64,000 bases of DNA from Sphingomonas sp. Root241 (lineage in GTDB: Bacteria; Pseudomonadota; Alphaproteobacteria; Sphingomonadales; Sphingomonadaceae), in NCBI RefSeq assembly GCF_001428865.1, contig NZ_LMIV01000001.1, forward strand, positions 1,673,997 to 1,737,996, written 5' to 3'. The notes under the pieces were generated by a model that was not told where the DNA came from, ran no database searches, and saw nothing but the letters and a program-made list of their open reading frames with translations. Shown here piece after piece: positions 42,627-51,432 of this stretch (its first letter is position 1; the number at the start of each line of letters is the position of its first letter). Both the position numbers and the translations under genes were made by a program.

Positions 42627-45476
42627 CTAGAAGCGGTAGTTGAAGCCCAGCAGGAACTGCCGCCCGTATTTCTCGTAAGTCTCGAGCAGCGAACCGCCGT
42701 CCGCCGTGTGCGTGCCGCCGCTGTCGAGGCCGAGCCGCGTGCGATAGGGCGAGTCGGTCAGGTTGTTGACCTGGAACAGCACGCCAAACCCGTTGAGCGC
42801 GCCCTTGTCGAATGTGTAGCCGATCTGCGCGTCGACCTGCCGGTCGGCGAGGATCTCGGTCTGGCCGCGGGTGGCGAAGAGCTGGACCACTTCGCCCTTG
42901 AAGGCCGAGCGGTAGCGATAGCTCGCACGCGCCTGGAAGCCGCCATTCTCGTAGTAGCCGGTGATGTTGTAGATCGTTCCCGACAGGCCCGGGATGCGGA
43001 CTTCCTGGCCGTTGTCCGCTGGATTGAGATCGGATTCGGTGAGCGAAAGGCTGCCGATCACCCCCAGGCCGTTGAGCGCGTCCACCACGGTGCCGAAGTC
43101 GAACGCGCCGCTGAACTCGACGCCCTTGATCGTGCCGCCATTGCCATTGGCGGGCAGCGTGATCTGCCCGAGCGGGCTGATGATGACGCCCGGCGGGATC
43201 GCCGATGCCGTGGTCGGCAGCGGGATGCCCGAGAAGTCGAACACATCGGTGCGCTGGTAGATGTAGCTGTGCAGCTTTTTGTAGAAGCCGGCGATCGAGA
43301 AATAGCTCGTCTTGTTGACGTACCATTCATAGGCGACGTCGAGCGCATCGGCGCGCCACGGCTTGAGATTGGGATTGCCGCCCGAAGCCGACCAGGGATT
43401 GACCGTCTGGCCCGCCACGCAGGGCTGGCCGCTGCACACCAATGAGTTGAACCCCGGCGTCACATTGGCGCGCATCTCGTCCATGCGCGGTCGCGCCATC
43501 GTCTTGGACGCGGCCAGGCGCAAGCGATGGCCGCCGCCCAGCTCCCAGATCAGGTTCAGGCTGGGCAGCACGTCGGTATAGGTCTCGCCGGCGGTGCGCA
43601 GCACCGGCACGATCGGCTGACCGGGCTCGAGCCCGTTGATCACCACGCCGGTCGAGCTCTGGCGCTGCTCGACCACCTGCACGCCGATATTGCCGCGCAC
43701 CGGTCCGGCCTTGAAATCGGCCTTGAGGAAACCGGTGAGCAATTCCTCCTCGATATCCCAGTTCTTGTCGAAATAATTGGCGTCGAGGATCGGTGCGCGG
43801 TTCCAATATTTGTCGAGCGCGCTTTCGAGATCCACGCTCAGCACATTGCCGAAGCCGGTAAAGCCCAGCGAGGTCGGCGCGACCAGATCGGCCGGGTCGA
43901 CCAGCACCTGCTGGCGGCCGTTCTTGAGGAAGAGGTCGAAATCGTCGACGCGCTTGCTCTTCTCGCGATGCGTGAAGTTCACGCCGCCGGTGACCTTGCT
44001 CAGGAAGCCGTCGAACTCGTGGTCGAGCTTCAGGTCGATGGCCCAGATGCTCTCTTCGACATCGGGGAAGCGGATCGCGCCGTCATGCCCCCAGCCGCCC
44101 CAGGGCGCGCGATCGCCGAGCGATACCTGCGCGGCGTCGGCATAGTTCAGGCCCTCGCCATAAGTGGGATAGCTGTCCTCCGGGATCTCGAAGCTGATCG
44201 TGTCGAAGGTCCGGCCTACGTCGGGCGTGGCCGGGGTGACCCCGCCGGTGCCGCGACCATAGCCGGCATAGGTTTCGAGGATCTGCTCGGTGCGCTTGTT
44301 CTTCGAATAGGAAAGGTCGGCGATGAACCGGGTGCGATCGTCCATCTGGAATTCGTTGTTCCAGCCGGCCGAGAAGATCTCGTCGTCGCGCTTGTTGAAG
44401 TCGTTGCGCAGGATCGGCACGCCCCGGTTCAGCGTGCCCCCGGTCGCGATCGACGATCCGCCGCGGTCCGCGGTGGTGACGCCGGTGAAGGTGGCGCCGT
44501 CCGCCCAGCCGTTCGAGAACCACTGCGCGCCCCGCGTCGTCTCTTCCTGATGGAACTTCGAATAGAACAGGTCGAGCGTCGAATGGACCATCGGGGTGGG
44601 CTGCCATTCGATGACGCCCATCACCGCGTCGCGCCGGTTCAGGCGCGACGTAGCGAAGACTTCCTGGCCGTTGAGCAGCAGCGCATTGGCCGCCGATGCC
44701 GGCTGCACCGTCGTCGGGCTGACGCCACCGAACGATTCATAGCCATAGGCCTTGAAATGCTTGTTCTGCGACGGGCTGTCGAGGTGCGCATAGCCGATCG
44801 CGATGCCCAAGGTGCCGCCCGCGAACTGGTCGATATAGCTCACGCTCGCGCGGCCGCCCCAGTTGCGGACGTCGTCGTTGAGCTTCGAGCCTTCGGTCTT
44901 CTCGCCGCGGATGTTGAGCGCGATCGCGCGCTTGCCGAAGGCGAGCGGACGGACGGTGCGGAGGTCCGCGGTGCCGGAGAGGCCCATTCCCGAGATCGCC
45001 GCGTCGGGCGTCTTGTAGATGACGACGCTCGACAGCAGCTCCGATGGATATTGGTCGAACTCCACCGCGCGATTGTCGCCCGAGCTCGCCTGCGGGCGGC
45101 CGTTGAGCAACGTCGTGGTGAAATCGGGCGCGAGGCCGCGGATCGAGATGACCTGCGCGCGGCCGTTGACGCGCTGCGCCGCGAGGCCGGGCAGGCGCGC
45201 GATCGATTCGGCGATCGACACGTCGGGAAGCTTGCCGATGTCCTCGGCCGAGATCGCCTCGACGATCGAAGTCTCGTCGCGCTTGGTGTTGATCGAATTC
45301 TGCAGGCCCGCGCGAAGGCCCGTGACGACGATCTCGTCGCCGGTCGCGTCCGCCGCCTGATCGTCCTGCGCCCGGGCGGCGGTCGGCAACGCGGCGGCCA
45401 GCGCCAGCGCCGAAGCGGTCAGTGCGAACTGCATGCGGATGCGGCCATTGCGACCGAAGCGCCCGTTCAGGCCCAT
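42627..45476 (-). CDS. Large TonB-dependent receptor (Xanthomonas/Caulobacter carbohydrate type)
   Basis: A 949-residue receptor with a signal peptide (about 14-36, ARAQ), a DEIVVTGLRAGLQNSINTKR TonB-box region and a plug of the TIGR01782 type (EDIGKLPDVSIAESIARLPG, SIRGLAPDFTTTLLNGRPQA). The barrel ends GRQFLLGFNYRF. This class typically imports oligosaccharides across the outer membrane with TonB energy. AAAGGGGAGAG lies directly upstream of the ATG at 45476. A perfect 20-bp palindrome (45554-45573) lies 78 bp upstream and a LacI-type regulator follows further upstream, so induction by a sugar is likely. It is the entry step for a locus with GH30, a sugar permease and a halogenase-like gene. 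Confidence 0.92.
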   Translation of the reverse strand: MGLNGRFGRNGRIRMQFALTASALALAAALPTAARAQDDQAADATGDEIVVTGLRAGLQNSINTKRDETSIVEAISAEDIGKLPDVSIAESIARLPGLAAQRVNGRAQVISIRGLAPDFTTTLLNGRPQASSGDNRAVEFDQYPSELLSSVVIYKTPDAAISGMGLSGTADLRTVRPLAFGKRAIALNIRGEKTEGSKLNDDVRNWGGRASVSYIDQFAGGTLGIAIGYAHLDSPSQNKHFKAYGYESFGGVSPTTVQPASAANALLLNGQEVFATSRLNRRDAVMGVIEWQPTPMVHSTLDLFYSKFHQEETTRGAQWFSNGWADGATFTGVTTADRGGSSIATGGTLNRGVPILRNDFNKRDDEIFSAGWNNEFQMDDRTRFIADLSYSKNKRTEQILETYAGYGRGTGGVTPATPDVGRTFDTISFEIPEDSYPTYGEGLNYADAAQVSLGDRAPWGGWGHDGAIRFPDVEESIWAIDLKLDHEFDGFLSKVTGGVNFTHREKSKRVDDFDLFLKNGRQQVLVDPADLVAPTSLGFTGFGNVLSVDLESALDKYWNRAPILDANYFDKNWDIEEELLTGFLKADFKAGPVRGNIGVQVVEQRQSSTGVVINGLEPGQPIVPVLRTAGETYTDVLPSLNLIWELGGGHRLRLAASKTMARPRMDEMRANVTPGFNSLVCSGQPCVAGQTVNPWSASGGNPNLKPWRADALDVAYEWYVNKTSYFSIAGFYKKLHSYIYQRTDVFDFSGIPLPTTASAIPPGVIISPLGQITLPANGNGGTIKGVEFSGAFDFGTVVDALNGLGVIGSLSLTESDLNPADNGQEVRIPGLSGTIYNITGYYENGGFQARASYRYRSAFKGEVVQLFATRGQTEILADRQVDAQIGYTFDKGALNGFGVLFQVNNLTDSPYRTRLGLDSGGTHTADGGSLLETYEKYGRQFLLGFNYRF

Positions 45477-45553
45477 ATCACTCTCCCCTTTTTGGCCTCT
45501 GCTGGGCCTGTGTTCCCGACCTTCGCGATCGTTATGGGCCCCAATCCAATCCG

Positions 45554-45573
45554 AACTGGAAGCGCTTCCAGTT
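45554..45573. promoter_or_regulatory. LacI-family operator-like palindrome
   Basis: AACTGGAAGCGCTTCCAGTT is a perfect 20-bp palindrome with the central CG and the GAAGCGCTTC core usual for LacI/GalR-type operators. It lies between the receptor start (78 bp away) and the stop of the LacI-type gene, so it most likely controls the receptor. Confidence 0.8.
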
Positions 45574-45675
45574 TGCTACGGGGCATGCGTCAACGGTGTC
45601 AACGACAAAGTTCGCAAGGAACCAGGTTCCCCGTCGACTGAGACTTTCGGGAGACAGGCGGAGCGCCGCGCCGCC

Positions 45676-46773
45676 CTAGCCGCGCGCCGCCGCCAGCGAT
45701 TCGCGCTCGACGAGATGATAGGCGATCTGCTCGAACCGCGGCCTTGGCGCCTGGCCGCGCAGCAGCATCTCGACCAGTTGCTCCACCGCCGAAGCGGCGA
45801 TCCGGCGGATCGGCTGGTGCACAGTGGTGAGCGGCGGCCAGATATGGCCCGAGATCGGCGCATCGTCGAAGCCGACGATCGAGATGTCGTCGGGCACCAC
45901 CAGATGCTTGCGATGCGCCGCGAACAGCGCGCCGACCGCCATGTCGTCATTGGCACAGACGATCGCGGTGGGATGTCGTGCGCCGTCCAGCAATGCCTGG
46001 CCCAGCTCTACCCCCGAGCGGAAGCTGAAATCCCCCCGCAGCGGAGTCACGGTATCGGCGCCCAGCCCCGCTTGGGCGAGTGCATCCAGGAAACCGGCGA
46101 AGCGCTTCTCGGCGGAAAGATGTCCTTCGATACCGAGCAGATAGCCGAACCTCCTGTGACCATGTGCCAGGACGAGCTTCCCCACTTCCTCGCCCGCCGC
46201 CGCCTCGTCGAAGCCGGCTCCCGGCAGCATGGCTCGAACCGCGTCGCTGGGCGAAATGCACACGACCGGGCATTTACGCTCGACCAGCAGGGCGGCAAGC
46301 GCGGCATCGTCCGACAAGGGCGGCGCCAGGATCACCCCGGCGCTCCGGCCGGATTCGAAAAGCTCGATCACCCTCTCGCTGCGGCGCGGATCGTCGACGT
46401 CGATATTGAGCGTCGACAGCTCGAATCCGGCGATCGCCGCCGCGCGCAATCCGCCGAGCTCCAGCGCGGCGAAATAATAGGAATTGGGTTCGGCATCGAG
46501 CGCCGCGCAGTTGATCAGGGTGAGCGCCTTGCCGCTGCGGCTGGCCAGGCTGCGAGCCTGCGGGTTCACGCGATAGTCGAGGATCTGGACCGCGTGCATC
46601 ACGCGCTCGCGCATCCGGGCGCTGACATTGGCCTGATCGTTCAGCGCCCGGGACACCGAGGCCCGTCCTACCCCGGCCAGCGCGGCGACATCGTCGATGG
46701 TCGGGCGAGCCGTCCGGCCCGGCTCGAGCGCCCTCGCCTCGCCCGCAATGCTCAAGTCATGCTCTTCGCTCAT
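45676..46773 (-). CDS. LacI-family transcriptional regulator
   Basis: A 365-residue repressor with the LacI helix-turn-helix PTIDDVAALAGVGRASVSRA followed by LNDQANVSARMRERV (about residues 24-58), and a periplasmic-binding-protein-like sensor domain (VVCISPSDA, GFDDAPISGHIWPPLTTVHQ, PIRRIAASAVEQL). An N-terminal tail of about 22 residues precedes the DNA-binding domain. The ATG at 46773 was chosen because upstream codons give Arg-rich unlike sequence; no strong ribosome site is seen. It probably binds the palindrome at 45554 and is released by a sugar derived from the polymer handled by this locus. Confidence 0.92.
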   Translation of the reverse strand: MSEEHDLSIAGEARALEPGRTARPTIDDVAALAGVGRASVSRALNDQANVSARMRERVMHAVQILDYRVNPQARSLASRSGKALTLINCAALDAEPNSYYFAALELGGLRAAAIAGFELSTLNIDVDDPRRSERVIELFESGRSAGVILAPPLSDDAALAALLVERKCPVVCISPSDAVRAMLPGAGFDEAAAGEEVGKLVLAHGHRRFGYLLGIEGHLSAEKRFAGFLDALAQAGLGADTVTPLRGDFSFRSGVELGQALLDGARHPTAIVCANDDMAVGALFAAHRKHLVVPDDISIVGFDDAPISGHIWPPLTTVHQPIRRIAASAVEQLVEMLLRGQAPRPRFEQIAYHLVERESLAAARG

Positions 46774-46944
46774 CGACCGCGTGGGGTGACACAGCCATCG
46801 GTCGAACGACAATAGCTTATTGCATCGCGCTCCCTGAACTGCCGCTGGGACGCGCAATTCCGCCCGGCGGCGGCACCTCGGCGAAGGCGGATGGACAGTT
46901 CGACGTCGTCCGTGAAAGCCAATGCTCCGAGACCGAGGCCCCAT

Positions 46945-47136
46945 TCAACCGCGTCGTCGCGATGTGAGCGAAGCCCGAAGCGCGAGGACCAGGAGCAACA
47001 TCAAGGCCGAGGCCATCACGCCAAGCTGTGCGGAACGCAGCTCCCTTGCCACCGCGATCGCGATCTTGACGAGGATGAGCAGGCCGGCGAGCCACAGCAA
47101 CCCCCGGCCGAGATATACCCAGTGTTTCGCAGCCAA
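46945..47136 (-). CDS. Small two-helix membrane protein
   Basis: About 63 residues from a TTG at 47136 (LAAKHWVYLGRGLLWLAGLL, then ILVKIAIAVAREL; second helix LGVMASALMLLLVLALRASL). AGAAGG lies about 9 bases upstream of the TTG. The two clean helices, separated by a charged ARELRSAQ loop and ending in SRRRG, look like a real protein, but there is no family match I know. It lies alone between the LacI gene and the efflux operon. Confidence 0.45.
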   Translation of the reverse strand: MAAKHWVYLGRGLLWLAGLLILVKIAIAVARELRSAQLGVMASALMLLLVLALRASLTSRRRG

Positions 47137-47263
47137 GGTCTGCAACCTTCTCGATTCGAAGCGATGTTCCGCTGGCCGGGCGGGAACAAAGCCCTCCTCA
47201 ACCCTAAGACACCGACGGCGGGGCATCCTCATTGCGAGCGGAGAGCGACGACCGCGCGCAGGA

Positions 47264-50200
47264 TCACCGCGCGGGCTCCGCCCGGCGCGCGCGACGCCGG
47301 CCGACAGATCGCCGAAATTGCTGCTCGAATCCGTCCACCAGGGCGAACACCACCGGCACCACCAGTAGGCTGAGGAAAGTCGATGTAAGCAGGCCCCCGA
47401 TCACGGCAATCGCCATGGGCTGACGAAAGCTGGCGTCGGCGCCGAAACCAAGGGCTATCGGCGCCATACCGGCGATCATCGCGACGGTGGTCATGATGAT
47501 CGGACGGGCGCGCATTCGGCAGGCGTCGATCAGCGCATCGGTACGCGACAATCCTCGCTCGGCGATGCCGAGGATGGCATATTCGACCAGCAGGATCGAG
47601 TTCTTGGTGACGATGCCCATCAGCATGACCAGACCGATCATCGCGGGCAGATCGATCGCGCTGCCGGCCAGCAACAGCGCCACGAATGCGCCGCCGACCG
47701 AAAGCGGGATCGCCGACAATATGGTGATCGGCTGCAGGAAGTCCTTGAACAGCAGCACCAGCACGCAAAAAATGCACAGGATGCCCGCAATCAGGGCGGT
47801 GACGAACCCGAATGCGATCTCCCCGCCGATCTCCGCGCCGCCGGCCGGGTCCAGCTTCACCCCCGACGGCAGGGCGGTGATGGCGGGAAGTACGTTGATC
47901 CGCGCCAGCGCATCGCCTTGCGCCATCCCGTTCAGGTCCGCGGTCACGGTGATAGTGCGTTCGCGATCGTAGCGATCGATCTGCGATGGCCCGCTCTCGA
48001 TCGCGATGTCGGCGATGCTCGCCAGCGGCACCGGGCCGTCGCGTCCGGCAACGCGCAGATCGCCGAGTGTCTGCGGATCCCGTCGGGCTTCGTCCGCGAT
48101 CCGGGTCCGGATGAACAGCTGCCGGTTGTCGAGGTTGAGCCGCGCCAGCTGGGCATCGAAATCGCCGCTCGTCGCGATCCGGACGACCTCGCCGATCGCA
48201 TCGGCGGTGACGCCGCGCTCGGCGGCGCGCTGGAGGTCCGGCCGGATCACGATCTCGGGCCGGTCGAGGCTGGCGGTCGAAGCGATGTTCGACAGGCTCC
48301 CGACCTCTCGCATTTCGCGCTCCAGTTGCCGGGCGGTCGCCGCCAGCGCCTGTGAATCGCTGCCGGCGAGGATCAGGTCCAGCCGGGCGGTGCCGTCGCC
48401 GACGGTGAAGCGCGCGCCCGGCACCCTGGCCAGCCGCTCCCTAACCATGGTTTCGATCGCGGACTTGGAGGGCCGCGATCCGCGCGGCGCCAGCAACAGC
48501 GTCGAGGATGCGAGACGGACTCCGCTGGCGTCATCCCCGTCGCTTCCCGCCTGCCCGACTGTAGTGAAGATGCTCTCGATGCCCGCGATATCCTTGAGGG
48601 CGCCGCGGACTTCCTCGGCGGCCGCCGCCGTCGTTCCCAGCGCGGCGCCCGGCGGGAGCTCGATCGACAGTTCGGTGGTGCTGCGGTCATCGGGGGGCAG
48701 GAATCCGGTCGGGATCAACGGCAACAGCGCGATCGACGCAGCAAGGAAAGCGAGCGTCGCCGCGATCGTGGATTTCCGATGGTCGAGGCACCAGCGCACC
48801 GCGGCGAGATACGGCCGCATGAGTCGCTGGTTCTTGGGCTCGGGCGCCGCGTCTCCTTTCAGGAGATAAGCGGCCATCATCGGCGTCAGCAGGCGGGCGA
48901 CCAGCAGCGACGCGAGCACGGCGATCACCGCCGTCCAGCCGAAAGGCTTGAAGATGAGCCCCGCGAAGCCGGACATCATCGCGGTCGGCAGGAACACCGC
49001 GACGAGCGTCATCGTCGTCGCGATCACGGCCTTCGCGATCTCGGCGACTGCTTCCTCGGTCGCCTCCATGACCGGTTTGCCCATCCGCCGGTGCCGCTCG
49101 ATATTCTCCACTTCGACGATCGCATCGTCGACGAGGATTCCGACGACTGCCGCGAGGGCGAGCAGCGTCAGCGTGTTGAGCGAGTAACCGAGCCACTGCA
49201 TCGCGGCGAAGGTGGGAAGGATCGAAAGCGGCAATGCGGTCGCGGCGATCAGCGTCGCCCGCCCGTCGCGCAGGAATAGCCAGACGACGAAGATCGCCAG
49301 AAGCGCGCCTTCGTACAGCATCGCCATCGAGCCTTCATATTGCTCGATCGTATAGTCCACCGACCCGCCGACCGGCGTCAGGGTGAGGCCGGGACTACCG
49401 CTCTTCAGCTTGTCGAGCGCGGCCTTGACGCCTTCGGCCACCTCGGTCTCCCCTGCTCCCCGCGCGCGAAAGACCCGAAAGCCGATGACGGGCCTGCCGT
49501 TCAGCGACGCCGCCTGGGTGCGTTCGCCGGCGCCGTCCTGGATCGTCGCGACCTGATCGAGGCGCAGACGGCGTCCGTCGGGCAAGGCGATCGGCAGCGC
49601 CGCGAGCGCAGACGCCTGCCCGACGATCGCGACCGTCCGGATCGACTGTTCGGCGCCGCCCATTTGCGCGCGGCCCCCCGACGATTGCTGCTGCACTTCG
49701 CGAAGAGCGCGCGAAACGTCGCCCGCCGTCACGCCCAGCGCAGCCAAATGCGCGGGATCGACCGTCACCAGCACCTCGCGCTGCACGCCGCCCACGCGCT
49801 CGACGCGTCCGACCCCGGGAACCGATCGGACCGCCTTGGTCAGGCGGTCGTCGACGAACCAGGAGAGCTCCGCCTCGTCCAGCCGCGGAGAGGAGACCGC
49901 ATAGACCAGAACCGGCGCCGCCGCGAAGGTGACGGCGCTGACGGTGGGCTGCAGCATGTCCGCCGGCAAATCCGAGCGAATGCCGTCCATCGCGTCCTTG
50001 GTCTGGATCAGCGCGTCCGAAAGCGGCTTCTCCAGATCGAAGGCCGCTTCGATCCGCACGGTTCCGTCGGTGATCGAGGTGGTGACGTGCCGCAGGCCGT
50101 CCAGCGCGGCGATCGCGTCCTCAGCCTTTCGCGCGATCTCCGTCTCGAGCTGCGCCGGCGTGGCGCCCGGAAGCGTCGCGACGACCGAGACGGACGGCAG

Positions 50201-50323
50201 CGTCATATCGGGCAGATCCTGCACTGCCAGCATGCTGAACCCGCGAATGCCCGCGATGGCCAGCAGCACGAACAGCAGGATGGATGGGATCGGGTTTCGA
50301 ATCGACCATGACGCGAAATTCAT
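47264..50323 (-). CDS. RND-family efflux pump, inner membrane transporter
   Basis: A 1019-residue RND transporter with 12 helices and two large periplasmic loops. The start WSIRNPIPSILLFVLLAIAG and the helix-4 proton-relay motif GILVDDAIVEVENIERHRRM (adjacent Asp pair) are typical of the multidrug HAE1-like branch, as are GFLPPDDRS, IPLSVGGAFVALLLAG and MGIVTKNSILLVEYA. It would expel drugs or toxic hydrophobic compounds with proton energy, in complex with the adaptor and outer membrane channel encoded just upstream. Its ATG overlaps the adaptor stop by 4 bp. The C-terminus is Arg-rich. Substrates cannot be told from sequence. Confidence 0.93.
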   Translation of the reverse strand: MNFASWSIRNPIPSILLFVLLAIAGIRGFSMLAVQDLPDMTLPSVSVVATLPGATPAQLETEIARKAEDAIAALDGLRHVTTSITDGTVRIEAAFDLEKPLSDALIQTKDAMDGIRSDLPADMLQPTVSAVTFAAAPVLVYAVSSPRLDEAELSWFVDDRLTKAVRSVPGVGRVERVGGVQREVLVTVDPAHLAALGVTAGDVSRALREVQQQSSGGRAQMGGAEQSIRTVAIVGQASALAALPIALPDGRRLRLDQVATIQDGAGERTQAASLNGRPVIGFRVFRARGAGETEVAEGVKAALDKLKSGSPGLTLTPVGGSVDYTIEQYEGSMAMLYEGALLAIFVVWLFLRDGRATLIAATALPLSILPTFAAMQWLGYSLNTLTLLALAAVVGILVDDAIVEVENIERHRRMGKPVMEATEEAVAEIAKAVIATTMTLVAVFLPTAMMSGFAGLIFKPFGWTAVIAVLASLLVARLLTPMMAAYLLKGDAAPEPKNQRLMRPYLAAVRWCLDHRKSTIAATLAFLAASIALLPLIPTGFLPPDDRSTTELSIELPPGAALGTTAAAAEEVRGALKDIAGIESIFTTVGQAGSDGDDASGVRLASSTLLLAPRGSRPSKSAIETMVRERLARVPGARFTVGDGTARLDLILAGSDSQALAATARQLEREMREVGSLSNIASTASLDRPEIVIRPDLQRAAERGVTADAIGEVVRIATSGDFDAQLARLNLDNRQLFIRTRIADEARRDPQTLGDLRVAGRDGPVPLASIADIAIESGPSQIDRYDRERTITVTADLNGMAQGDALARINVLPAITALPSGVKLDPAGGAEIGGEIAFGFVTALIAGILCIFCVLVLLFKDFLQPITILSAIPLSVGGAFVALLLAGSAIDLPAMIGLVMLMGIVTKNSILLVEYAILGIAERGLSRTDALIDACRMRARPIIMTTVAMIAGMAPIALGFGADASFRQPMAIAVIGGLLTSTFLSLLVVPVVFALVDGFEQQFRRSVGRRRARRAEPAR

Positions 50324-51432
50324 GGCCGGGCCTCACGCGCGCCGGCAACGCGAACCACATCCCCATCGCTGAGGAACCCGGCGCCCTTTAGGACGAGCCG
50401 CTCGCCTCCGCCGATCCCGCGCAGTATCTCGACGGTCTCGCTTTGGCGTCTGCCGGTCGTCACGCCGCGCAGCACGACCTGCGGGACCGCGGCAGTCCCT
50501 GCGATTTGCATGACATAGCTGCGGCCGTCGCGGATCACGACGCATTCCGCCGGCACGGCCAGCGCCGGCGACGTCCCGAACGCGATCTCCCCGGTCACGA
50601 ACATCCCGGCCCGCGCCCGGCTGCCGGGCACGAGATCGGCATAGACCAGAGCGAGACGCGAGCCGGCATCGAGCGCTGGCGCGGTCTGGCGCACCACTGC
50701 GCTGGCCCTGCTTCCGTCCGGAAGCACGAGCGCGATCCGCTGTCCCTCGGCGACGGAGTTTAGCTGCGGGGCAGTGAGCTCACCGCGCCACTCCAGCCGG
50801 TTCTGGCGGATCATGCGGAACAGTTCCTGCCCCGACGGCACGACTGCGCCCAAGGTGGCGGTGCGCGCGGTGATCACGCCGTCGTCGGGAGCCAGGACGG
50901 CAGTGTAGCGAAGCTCCAGACGCTTGGCGACGAGGAGCGCCGACGCGGTCCTGGCTTCGGTCGCGAACTGCAGCACCTCCAGCTCGCTGATGGCACCGTT
51001 CGCCTGCAGCGCTTTCGCGCGCCGGTCATTTGCCGCCGCCTGCTCGTGGCGCGCGAGCAGTTGCGCCTCCTCGGCGCGGAGCAATGCCGGATTGAGCCGG
51101 GCGAGGACCTCGCCGCGCCGGACCTGATCGCCGACATTCACGCGCACGTCGATCAGTTGATAGCTGCCGATCTGGGTCCCGATGCTCGCTTCCTGCCAAG
51201 GCGCGATGACGCCGGACGCGGTCAGGCGGTGCGGCAGTGTCACGCGCTTCGGAGTGACTACGGTGACGGTCAGCTTGGGTCGCGGCGCGGCCGCGGCCGG
51301 CTGCGGGCTTGGCGGCCAGAGCAGATACGCTCCCACGAGCGCCGCTAGAAAGACCGCGATCGCGCCCCCGATGATCCGTTTTCGCGAAGGATTCGCGGAA
51401 TCCCGTTCGGTCGTAGCCATCGTATCGCTCAT
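50320..51432 (-). CDS. RND efflux adaptor (membrane fusion protein)
   Basis: A 370-residue adaptor: one N-terminal membrane anchor (about 20-40), the lipoyl/biotinyl half-motif GSYQLIDVRVNVGDQVRRGE, then VLARLNPALL, a short alpha-hairpin (about 118-155), the returning lipoyl half AVLAPDDGVITARTATLG and a beta-barrel and membrane-proximal region (VPAECVVIRDGRSYVMQIAG). It bridges the RND pump and the outer membrane channel. The gene overlaps both neighbours by 4 bp, giving a compact three-gene operon. No linked regulator was seen. Confidence 0.93.
   Translation of the reverse strand: MSDTMATTERDSANPSRKRIIGGAIAVFLAALVGAYLLWPPSPQPAAAAPRPKLTVTVVTPKRVTLPHRLTASGVIAPWQEASIGTQIGSYQLIDVRVNVGDQVRRGEVLARLNPALLRAEEAQLLARHEQAAANDRRAKALQANGAISELEVLQFATEARTASALLVAKRLELRYTAVLAPDDGVITARTATLGAVVPSGQELFRMIRQNRLEWRGELTAPQLNSVAEGQRIALVLPDGSRASAVVRQTAPALDAGSRLALVYADLVPGSRARAGMFVTGEIAFGTSPALAVPAECVVIRDGRSYVMQIAGTAAVPQVVLRGVTTGRRQSETVEILRGIGGGERLVLKGAGFLSDGDVVRVAGAREARP

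Noticed and set aside
43527..45641. 704-codon plus-strand frame opposite the large receptor
   Set aside because: Antisense shadow with no recognisable domain; it also crosses the LacI-type operator and promoter region.
46800..46825. Short dyad CAATAGCTTATTG upstream of the LacI-type gene
   Set aside because: Only five paired bases each side and unlike the 20-bp operator; not convincing as an autoregulatory site.
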